DNA of 64,000 nt from NCBI GenBank assembly GCA_031430575.1, contig JANPBT010000044.1, positions 37,661 to 101,660 of the forward strand, read 5' to 3'. The stretch's first letter is position 1. Each line of letters opens with the position of its first letter. A model generated the notes under the pieces. It worked only from the letters and a program-made list of their open reading frames with translations. It made no database searches and was not told the DNA's origin. Made by a program: the position numbers and the translations under genes. The DNA is from JANMDS01 sp031430575. GTDB taxonomy: Bacteria > Pseudomonadota > Gammaproteobacteria > Burkholderiales > Casimicrobiaceae. Below are positions 16,320 through 22,969 of this stretch, piece by piece.

Positions 16320-17207
16320 ATGATTTTTGCCAGAAAATTTGCCCACAGCGCTGTGGTGGTGTTTGGCTTGGCGGCAGGCAGTGCGGTGGCCAACACGGCG
16401 CAAGTGGGCGCATTTACGTCCCCCGCAAAAACCTTTTCCACCGCGAGCTATTGGCTCGAAGGCAGCGACGGGCTGCTCATGATCGACACCCAATTTTTGC
16501 CCAAAGAAGGCTTGCAAGCGGTTGAGCAGGCCGAGCGGGAGACGAGCAAAAAAGTAAAAACCGCGATTGTGCTGCACCCCAACCCCGATAAATTTAATGG
16601 CACCGAAGCGTTTCAAAAGCGCGCCATTCAAGTGCTCACTTCTGATGCCGTGATCGCCGCGATCCCCAGCGTACACATCATCCGCACTGGTTGGTTTGCC
16701 GAAGAATACACGCCTGATTACCCCGCCAATGCCGCGAAGCCCGCAAGCTTTGGCAATGCAACGATCTCGCAAAGCTTTGCAGGCGTGGCCGTTACCTTGC
16801 ACGCGCTCGGCCCCGGGTGTAGCGCCGCGCACGTGGTCGTGCAAGCGGGCGACGCCGTATTCGTAGGCGATCTTATCAACCCCGAAAATCACGCGTGGTT
16901 GGAGCTTGGCACGATTGACGCGTGGCTCGATCGCCTAGAAGACATCCGCAAAATGAACCCCACCCGCGTGTTCCCCGGGCGGGGCAAGCCCGGCGGCGTA
17001 GAGCTTATCGACAACCAAGCCGCTTACCTGCGCTTCGTGCAAAAAACCGTGCGCGACGCCCAGCCCAGCGGCGCGCTTGGCGGCTTGCGAAAGCTGCTTT
17101 TGCAACGCACGATTGAAAACGCCTACCCCAAATTAGGCTACGCGCTTTTCATGCGCGATGGGCTAGAAAAAGTCTGGGAGCTTGAGGCGCGCAAGGGCAA
17201 CAAATAG
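16320..17207 (+). CDS. Metallo-beta-lactamase-fold protein with degenerate metal site
   Basis: 295 residues. A signal peptide (VVVFGLAAGSAVA) makes it periplasmic. The fold is recognisable from SYWLEGSDGLLMIDTQF, AIVLHPNPDKFNG, GDAVFVGDLINPENHAWL and RVFPGRGKPGG. The expected HxHxDH motif is reduced to HPNPDK at residues 86-91, and the usual PGHG is PGRG, so at least three metal ligands are gone. A canonical hydrolase activity is therefore doubtful; a binding or structural role is possible. No strong ribosome site precedes the ATG. A long DR20 hairpin follows. Confidence 0.7.
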   Translation: MIFARKFAHSAVVVFGLAAGSAVANTAQVGAFTSPAKTFSTASYWLEGSDGLLMIDTQFLPKEGLQAVEQAERETSKKVKTAIVLHPNPDKFNGTEAFQKRAIQVLTSDAVIAAIPSVHIIRTGWFAEEYTPDYPANAAKPASFGNATISQSFAGVAVTLHALGPGCSAAHVVVQAGDAVFVGDLINPENHAWLELGTIDAWLDRLEDIRKMNPTRVFPGRGKPGGVELIDNQAAYLRFVQKTVRDAQPSGALGGLRKLLLQRTIENAYPKLGYALFMRDGLEKVWELEARKGNK

Positions 17208-17220
17208 CGTAACTGTAAGA

Positions 17221-17294
17221 AATACCTGCGGCGCAGAAACGGTATTTTTTTTGGGTTTTTTCTTGAAAAAATCCGTTTCTGCGCTGCAGGTATT
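17221..17294. repeat. DR20 inverted pair (copies 21 and 22), 22-bp hairpin
   Basis: 17221-17242 pairs with 17273-17294 with one G-T position. It begins 13 bases after the MBL gene stop. The interior starts with GAAACGG and a T-rich stretch, like the pairs at 19695 and 22881, giving a composite element of about 75 bases. Confidence 0.88.
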
Positions 17295-17430
17295 GATGCC
17301 GCCAACCTAGCCCAGCGCGTCGATGTAGAGCTGAATTCCGTGAGAATTCGCCATAAGCGCTGGAAACTCTGGGCGGGAAAAGGAGGGAGCTGCGCCCACT
17401 GTAAACGTGCGTAAACTTGGGTGGTGATAT

Positions 17431-17566
17431 TTACACCACAAGGGCTCTGGTAGCAAACGGAAATTAGACGACGTGATGCTCACCCGCTACGCCTGCTACC
17501 TCATCGCCCAAAATGGCGATCCTAAGAAACAGCCTATTGCTTTTGCTCACCCGTATTTGTTACTCA
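17431..17566 (+). pseudogene. DinD-like (DNA-damage-inducible protein D) remnant
   Basis: The frame beginning at 17431 reads HHKGSGSKRKLDDVMLTRYACYLIAQNGDPKKQPIAFAHPYLLL. This closely resembles the DinD core (GSGAKREVEDVMLSRYACYLIAQNGDP...PIAFAQTYF) as I remember it. A stop lies just upstream in the same frame and the similarity fades after about 45 residues, so only a fragment survives. Together with the methyltransferase ends and the HNH gene it marks a decayed defence or mobile island. Confidence 0.6.
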
Positions 17567-17587
17567 CCAAAAAAAAGAAAACCCGAC

Positions 17588-17803
17588 ATGGCCACCCGCA
17601 AACCTTCCGCGCCTAAATCACCCAAAGCAGCCAAAGCGCCGATTGGCATCGAAGCCACTCGCCACGATGCGGCCAGCCGCAAAAATATACCCACTGCGGA
17701 ATACCAAAGCGTGATGCGCGACGATGAGAAATCGCCCATTCGCGTGGCCTATGCGCGGCGCAATCAAGATCTTGATCCGCAGCTCGTGGCGAGGCAATCT
17801 TGA
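17588..17803 (+). pseudogene. N-terminal remnant of a Mod-type site-specific DNA methyltransferase
   Basis: The 71 residues include a basic start (MATRKPSAPKSPKAAK), then KNIPTAEYQSVMRDDEKSPIRVAYARRNQDLDPQLVARQS and a stop. Mod methyltransferases open in the same way, with KRKNIPTEE..., then YPRDPSLDPQLVWKGKD. The frame stops exactly where the family would continue into its methylase domain. The matching C-terminal end is found at 19157-19680 on the same strand, with unrelated genes between. Confidence 0.55.
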
Positions 17804-17842
17804 GAACCGCTGGACTAATCTCAACGGGAAGGTAGCTTACAA

Positions 17843-18759
17843 ATGAAGTTTTGGGTAGGTGTAACCGATAGCGACTGGTTTTCCCAGCTAAGCGCTGAAC
17901 CTGCGCTTGAACTGAATTTCTGGCAACCCAAAGGGGAGTCGCCCTACAGGCAGCTCGAACCTGGTGCATTTTTTTTGTTTAAGTTGAAAGCACCGTACAA
18001 CTGTATTGCTGGCGGCGCTTATTTTGTAAAGTCCACGAAACTTCCACTTTCGTTAGCATGGGAGACCTTTGGCCGCCTAAATGGTGTTTCAAGTATTGAA
18101 AACTTCAAATCGAAGATTCGCCGGTACGCGGCTTCCAATATTGTTGACCCCGAGATCGGTTGCACGATTCTTACCCAACCTTTTTTTGGGATCGTACTGA
18201 TTGGATTCCGTGTCCTGACTCTTTTAAAGGAAGCATCGTACGGGGGAAATACTACGATACAGTTGAACCCGATGGTCGAACACTTTGGGATCAAGTAAAC
18301 CAGCGTTTAACTGCACAAGCCCCCAATTCACGCTATCAAATTCGCGAACCAAGCGCGCGTTACGGACCTCCGACGCTAACAAAACCGCGTTTGGGTCAAG
18401 GCGCATTTCGCATTGTTGTCACAGATGCTTATGATCGACGATGTGCAATTACGGGCGAAAATACACTTCCAGTGTTGGAAGCTGCACATATTGTGCCGTT
18501 TGCGAACGAGGGACCTCACGAAGTCTCAAACGGGCTTCTCATGCGTGCAGATTTTCACAAGTTATTTGATATTGGTCTCGTAACGGTAACGACCGAACTG
18601 AAAATCAGAGTTAGTGGCCAAATACGGGAGCGCTTTTTTAATGGGAAGGCGTACTACAGACTTAACGAGCAACCGCTCGCCGTATTGCCAAGCGCGGTTG
18701 CGGATCGGCCTAGGACTGATTTTTTAGATTGGCACAACAGAAATGTCTTTATTCCATAA
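17843..18759 (+). pseudogene. HNH endonuclease, split by a frameshift in a T-run
   Basis: The first frame (17843-18180) gives an N-terminal domain: MKFWVGVTDSDWFSQLS, FWQPKGESPYRQLEPGAFFLFKL, PLSLAWETFGRLNG, IGCTILTQPFF. At a run of seven T (18181-18187) the meaningful frame shifts, and the rest continues in the other frame as FWDRTDWIPCPDSF and then the HNH region GQGAFRIVVTDAYDRRCAITGENTLPVLEAAHIVPFANEGPHEVSNGLLMRADFHKLFD to 18759. An eighth T would restore a protein of about 305 residues. It may be a sequencing error, a phase-variable tract or true decay. The HNH catalytic residues themselves are intact. Confidence 0.75.
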
Positions 18760-18768
18760 GGAGTGGCG

Positions 18769-19116
18769 ATGTTACGACCCGAATTACTCTCCAAGCTTCT
18801 GAGCTTCCGCAGCGATCGTGATTGGGAACAATTCCATAGTCCGCGCAATCTTGCCACTGCAATATGTACTGAGGCCGCGGAGCTCCTCGAACCTTTTCGC
18901 TGGACCTCAGAAAAGCAGGTCGAACAAAACCTTACTTCGATGCGGGCGGAGATTTCTCAAGAAATCGCAGACCTTGTTATATTGATTTCGTACCTTGCGC
19001 ACGACCTCTCGATAGATATTGACGAAGCGGTCGACAAAAAATTAGAAATTAATGCGTTGAAATACCCTGCGGAACAATTTAGAGGATCCAATCGGAAGTA
19101 CGTCAAAAATAGCTAA
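18769..19116 (+). CDS. MazG-like nucleotide pyrophosphohydrolase
   Basis: 115 residues. The metal-binding pattern EAAELLEPFRW followed by EIADLVILISYL is the all-alpha NTP pyrophosphatase (MazG-like, dCTPase-like) signature. AAGGAG at 18758-18763 sets the ATG at 18769. By family, it hydrolyses (d)NTPs to monophosphates; relatives are often carried on phage or defence islands. It follows the HNH gene by 9 bases and appears to have been inserted with it. Confidence 0.75.
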   Translation: MLRPELLSKLLSFRSDRDWEQFHSPRNLATAICTEAAELLEPFRWTSEKQVEQNLTSMRAEISQEIADLVILISYLAHDLSIDIDEAVDKKLEINALKYPAEQFRGSNRKYVKNS

Positions 19117-19156
19117 TTAATCTATTTCGACAGCACTCGATTTCTATCTTGGATTC

Positions 19157-19680
19157 TTGAAACTATTTGTTGAAAATAGCGCCTGTTACTTTTTTGCGGA
19201 TTTAAGGGTGGATTATCAGAAAAAATCCCGCATGAACGCAGATTTGCACATGGCCGAAGATTTGAAAAATACCGGCAAGGGCAATTTGTTTGTGATCTTT
19301 GGCGAGCCCGATATTGAAATCTGCGCCGCAGGCAATGATGCGGAAGGCAACGCGCAAGTGCAGGTGAAAGTATTGGGCGTCGATGTGTTTGACCCAAATT
19401 CGGGCGAAGTGCGCAGCGACGGCGCCGATGGCATTGCCTGCTGGTTTATTGATACCGATTACAACGAAGAGAGCTTCTTCGTGCGCCAAGCCTATTTCCT
19501 AGGCGCAGCAGACCCCTACAAAGCACTCAAAACCACGCTCAAAGCGGAGATCAACGAAGAAGCGTGGGCGAGCCTGCATAGCGACATTTCCCGCCCATTC
19601 GGCAAGCCCAGCTCGGGGCGAATTGCGGTGAAAGTGATTAACCATCTGGGCGATGAAGTGATGAAAGTGTTCAAGATTTA
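19157..19680 (+). pseudogene. C-terminal remnant of a Mod-type site-specific DNA methyltransferase
   Basis: The frame opens at a TTG with no credible start. It reads SACYFFADLRVDYQKKSRMNADLHMAEDLKNTGKGNLFVIFGEPDIEI, then GVDVFDPNSGEVRSDGADGIACWFIDTDYNEESFFVRQAYFLGAADPYKALKTTLKAEINEEAWASL and ends KVINHLGDEVMKVFKI. These are the closing blocks of Mod-like DNA methyltransferases as I remember them. The central methylase core is absent; HNH and MazG-like genes lie between this and the N-terminal remnant at 17588. DR20 copy 23 lies inside it, so the gene was resident before it broke. Confidence 0.6.
19318..19337 (-). repeat. DR20 copy 23
   Basis: Inside the methyltransferase C-terminal remnant, read as EICAAGND; outer flank changed (GCAAT). 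Confidence 0.75.
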
Positions 19681-19694
19681 AGCGCTTAATGTGT

Positions 19695-19770
19695 AAATAC
19701 CTGCGGCGCAGAAACGGCCTTTTTTAGGCAATATCTCGTGAAATTGGCCATTTCTGCGCCGCAGGTATTT
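19695..19770. repeat. DR20 inverted pair (copies 24 and 25), 25-bp hairpin
   Basis: 19695-19719 pairs with 19746-19770 with one mismatch. It starts 15 bases after the methyltransferase remnant and shares the inner GAAACGGCC/T-run layout of the pairs at 17221 and 22881. Confidence 0.9.
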
Positions 19771-19848
19771 GCGTTGAAAGACGTTCAAGTCTGTAAAAAA
19801 TCGTTTCTATACCCAAAAAACTTTTGTTTTCAATGCGTTAAATACATA

Positions 19849-19878
19849 TTGACACGTGCACGTCGTTAATTCTATAAT
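19849..19878 (+). promoter_or_regulatory. Sigma-70-type promoter of the gbsR-cydAB unit
   Basis: A perfect -35 TTGACA (19849-19854) and perfect -10 TATAAT (19873-19878) are separated by 18 bases. Transcription would start roughly 25 bases before the ATG at 19909. Confidence 0.75.
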
Positions 19879-19896
19879 TTCAGTAATTACTGAAAT
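19877..19896. promoter_or_regulatory. 20-bp perfect palindrome, probable operator
   Basis: ATTTCAGTAATTACTGAAAT is its own reverse complement. It overlaps the end of the -10 box and the likely transcription start, so a bound dimer would block initiation. The next gene is a MarR/GbsR-type winged-helix regulator, so autoregulation of the whole regulator-oxidase unit is the natural inference. Confidence 0.7.
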
Positions 19897-19908
19897 ATCA
19901 AGAAATAC

Positions 19909-20472
19909 ATGAATTTAACTCCACTCGTACAAAGCTTCGTACTCCACTTCGGCGAGATGGGCTCGCGCTGGGGAATTAACCGCACGGTGGGGCAGATTTA
20001 CGCGCTGTTGTTTGTGAGCGAAAGGCCGCTGAATGCGGATGAGATCGCCGAGGCGCTGGCTTTTTCGCGCTCGAATGTGAGCATGGGGCTGAAAGAGCTC
20101 GATTCGTGGCGGCTGGTGCGTTTGCAGCATTTGCCGGGTGATCGGCGGGAATATTTCTCTGCGCCGGAAGATGTGTGGGCGATTTTTCGCACGCTGGCCG
20201 ATGAGCGCAGGAAGCGCGAGATCGACCCAACGCTTTCGATGCTGCGCGATGCGATTTTGGTGTCGCCGGAAAATCCAGAAGACCGATTTGCGCAGGAGCG
20301 CATGCGGGCGATGCATGAGTTGATTGAAACGGTTACCGATTGGTTCACCGACGTACAAAAGTTGGATGAACAAACCCTGCGTAAGCTCATGAAGCTGGGC
20401 GCAGCGGCGCAGAAAGTTCTCGAATTCACTGGGAAATTAGGGCTTGGAGGCTCACATGAACGCAGTAGTTGA
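19909..20472 (+). CDS. GbsR/MarR-type transcriptional regulator
   Basis: 187 residues. The winged helix-turn-helix is ALLFVSERPLNADEIAEALAFSRSNVSMGLKELDSWRLVRLQHLPGDRREYFSA, and a helical C-terminal part forms the dimer. It resembles GbsR-like regulators that precede bd-oxidase genes. The 3' end overlaps the cydA start by 17 bases, so regulator and oxidase are one transcript. The palindrome at 19877 is the probable binding site. The signal sensed is unknown. Confidence 0.8.
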   Translation: MNLTPLVQSFVLHFGEMGSRWGINRTVGQIYALLFVSERPLNADEIAEALAFSRSNVSMGLKELDSWRLVRLQHLPGDRREYFSAPEDVWAIFRTLADERRKREIDPTLSMLRDAILVSPENPEDRFAQERMRAMHELIETVTDWFTDVQKLDEQTLRKLMKLGAAAQKVLEFTGKLGLGGSHERSS

Positions 20473-21844
20473 CACCGTAGTTGATCCACTTTTATTGCAT
20501 CGCATTCAGTTCGCAGCGAATATTAGTTTTCATATTTTGTTCCCGACGATCACGATTGCGCTGGCGTGGGTGTTGCTTTTTTTTAAGTTGCGGTTTAACG
20601 CGACGCGCGATCAAAAATGGATGGAAGCGTACGGCTTTTGGGTGAAAATTTTCGCGCTTACGTTTGCGCTGGGCGTAGTCAGCGGCATTACGATGAGCTT
20701 TCAATTCGGCACCAATTGGCCGGGCTTTATGAAGAAGGTGGGCAACATTGCGGGCCCGCTTTTGGCCTATGAAGTGCTCACCGCCTTTTTCTTAGAGGCT
20801 ACCTTTCTGGGCATCATGCTTTTCGGTATGCAGCGGGTTTCCAATCGCGTGCACACGCTGGCGACCTTTTTGGTGGCGTTTGGCACGAGCATGTCGGCCT
20901 TTTGGATTTTGGCGCTCAACTCCTGGATGCAAACGCCCGCGGGCTTCGAGATGCGCGCGAACGCCAGCGGCGAAATGGTGGCCTTCGCAACGGATTGGTG
21001 GGCGATCATATTCAATCCTTCGTTCCCTTACAAATTCGCGCATATGTTCACCGCGTGTTTCGTCACCGTCTCATTTGTGTTGGCGGGCTTAAGCGCGTAT
21101 CGCTGGTTGCGTGGCGACCGGTCTGATGCGGTGTTGGCTACGCTCAAAACTGGCGTGGTGATGGCCGCAGTAGTCGTGCCGCTGCAAATTGGTTTGGGTG
21201 ATTTGCATGGGCTCAACACGATGAAACACCAGCCCGCCAAACTCGCTGCGATGGAAGGCATTTGGGAGACACAAAAAGGCGTGGGCGCTGTGCTTTTTGC
21301 CTTACCTGATGAAAAAACGCGATCAAACAAATATGAAATTGCGATACCAAAATTGGCGAGCTTTTATCTCACGCATGATCTCAATGGCGAAGTGAAAGGG
21401 TTGAACGAATTCGTGGGCAAACACCCGCCAGTTGCGCCCGTCTTCTGGGCGTTTCGGGTGATGGTGGGCGTAGGAATGTTGATGCTTGTGGTGGGTTGGT
21501 TTTCAGCTTGGAAATTCCTTCGCAAGCGCACGCTACCAACGTGGCTTGCGCGTGTGCTCGTAGGCATGACGTTCTCCGGCTGGGTGGCAACCCTAGCAGG
21601 ATGGTATGTCACCGAAATCGGCCGCCAACCGTATTTGGTAACGGGCGTGCTCACCACCAAGGCGGCCGCAGCCACGATCCCCACGCCGATGCTCATGAGC
21701 ACGTTAGCGATGTATTTGATGCTCTATGTGGTGCTGCTCGTCGCCTACATTTCGGTGGTGTTTCATATGGCGCGCAAAGCGGGCTACGCTGCGCCGCAGG
21801 CGCGATTCAACCCCGTGATTTTCAATAACGTGGAAAGGGCATAA
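20456..21844 (+). CDS. cydA: Cytochrome bd-type (CioA-like) quinol oxidase subunit I
   Basis: 462 residues with about nine membrane helices. HRIQFAANISFHILFPT holds the first haem-ligand histidine, FQFGTNWPGF the GRQPW-side quinol region, FAHMFTACF the haem b558 histidine and AGWYVTEIGRQPY the GRQP motif. The Q-loop is short, as in cyanide-insensitive CioA enzymes. GGAGG at 20446-20450 sets the ATG at 20456; a TTG four codons upstream is unlikely. With CydB it reduces oxygen to water using quinol at the inner membrane. Confidence 0.93.
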   Translation: MNAVVDTVVDPLLLHRIQFAANISFHILFPTITIALAWVLLFFKLRFNATRDQKWMEAYGFWVKIFALTFALGVVSGITMSFQFGTNWPGFMKKVGNIAGPLLAYEVLTAFFLEATFLGIMLFGMQRVSNRVHTLATFLVAFGTSMSAFWILALNSWMQTPAGFEMRANASGEMVAFATDWWAIIFNPSFPYKFAHMFTACFVTVSFVLAGLSAYRWLRGDRSDAVLATLKTGVVMAAVVVPLQIGLGDLHGLNTMKHQPAKLAAMEGIWETQKGVGAVLFALPDEKTRSNKYEIAIPKLASFYLTHDLNGEVKGLNEFVGKHPPVAPVFWAFRVMVGVGMLMLVVGWFSAWKFLRKRTLPTWLARVLVGMTFSGWVATLAGWYVTEIGRQPYLVTGVLTTKAAAATIPTPMLMSTLAMYLMLYVVLLVAYISVVFHMARKAGYAAPQARFNPVIFNNVERA

Positions 21845-21848
21845 AGTC

Positions 21849-22871
21849 ATGCACGCAATGGATACTTTCAACGATTGGCTCCCGGTAATTTTTATGGGCG
21901 TGATGGGCTTGGCGATGCTGGCCTACGTTGTGCTCGATGGCTATGATTTGGGCGTGGGCATTTTGCTGCGCTCGGCCAGCGCGCCGGATCAAGACGCGAT
22001 GATTGCTTCCATCGGCCCTTTTTGGGATGCAAACGAAACGTGGCTCGTTTTGGGTGTGGGCATTTTGCTTACGTGCTTCCCTGCTGCCCATGGCGTAATC
22101 TTGGGGGCTCTGTATTTGCCGGTAGCCATCATGCTGCTCGGGCTCATTTTGCGCGGGGTCGCGTTTGATTTTCGCGCTAAGGCGCGCGCGGGCTCCAAGC
22201 CACTGTGGAATCTTGCCTTCTGGGTGGGCTCGCTCATCACAGCGCTCGCGCAGGGATACATGCTCGGGCGCTATATCGTGGGCTTCGATGCATCTTGGCA
22301 AGCGCAAGCGTTTGCCGCGCTGATCGCAATGTGTCTGGTTGCGGGCTACGCGCTCTTGGGCGCGTGCTGGCTCATCTTAAAAGCAGAAGGCAATTTGCAG
22401 TTGCGCGCCGTTCGTTCGGCGCGGCGTGCGCTGTGGTTCACCGCGCTTGGTGTGGCCGCCGTTTCCATCGCCACGCCCCTCATCAGTCACGCCATTTTCG
22501 TGAAATGGTTTACGTTGCCCTATGTCGTTTTGTTAGCTCCAGTGCCACTCGCTACTGCGCTTTTGTTTTTCATCACAGCGCGCAGCCTGGGCCGCTTGCC
22601 AACGCGCTTCGAGCAAGGCAACACCTACGGCGAATGGGTGCCTTTCGCGGGCAGCGTAGGCATTTTTTGCTTAGCTTTTTACGGGCTCGCCTACAGCCTG
22701 TTTCCCTACCTCGTCGTAAATGAAATGACAGTGTGGCAAGCCGCCAGCGACCCCGAAGCGCTACGCATTATTTTTGCGGGTGCGGCAGTGGTCGTGCCCG
22801 TAATCATCGGCTACACCGCGTATTCGTACCGGGTATTTCGTGGCAAAGCACGGGCGCTGAGTTATGAGTAA
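21849..22871 (+). CDS. cydB: Cytochrome bd-type (CioB-like) quinol oxidase subunit II
   Basis: 340 residues with about eight to nine membrane helices. LDGYDLGVGILL and PFWDANETWLVLGVGILLTCFPAAHG are invariant CydB blocks; FEQGNTYGEWVPFAG and VPVIIGYTAYSYRVF close the protein. It starts 4 bases after cydA. No cydX or cydDC follows; a DR20 hairpin comes 10 bases after the stop and the next gene is convergent. Confidence 0.93.
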   Translation: MHAMDTFNDWLPVIFMGVMGLAMLAYVVLDGYDLGVGILLRSASAPDQDAMIASIGPFWDANETWLVLGVGILLTCFPAAHGVILGALYLPVAIMLLGLILRGVAFDFRAKARAGSKPLWNLAFWVGSLITALAQGYMLGRYIVGFDASWQAQAFAALIAMCLVAGYALLGACWLILKAEGNLQLRAVRSARRALWFTALGVAAVSIATPLISHAIFVKWFTLPYVVLLAPVPLATALLFFITARSLGRLPTRFEQGNTYGEWVPFAGSVGIFCLAFYGLAYSLFPYLVVNEMTVWQAASDPEALRIIFAGAAVVVPVIIGYTAYSYRVFRGKARALSYE

Positions 22872-22880
22872 AAAGCACGC

Positions 22881-22956
22881 AATACCTGCGGCGCAGAAAT
22901 GGCCTTTTTGAAGGTGATATTTCCCCAAAAATGGCCGATTCTGCGCCGCAGGTATT
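22881..22956. repeat. DR20 inverted pair (copies 26 and 27), hairpin between convergent genes
   Basis: 22881-22904 pairs with 22933-22956 with two adjacent mismatches. It separates cydB from the convergent FadB-like gene. The inner sequence (GAAATGGCC then T5) resembles the pairs at 17221 and 19695. Confidence 0.88.
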
Positions 22957-22969
22957 TGCCGCTATTTGA

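Noticed and set aside
16023..16892. 289-codon open frame on '-' opposite the MBL gene
   Set aside because: It has no family features and mirrors the GC-rich codon pattern of the MBL gene on '+', which has a signal peptide and a recognisable fold.
21786..21805. CTGCGCCGCAGG near the end of cydA as another DR20 copy
   Set aside because: Only the 12-base core matches; both flanks differ, so it was not counted.
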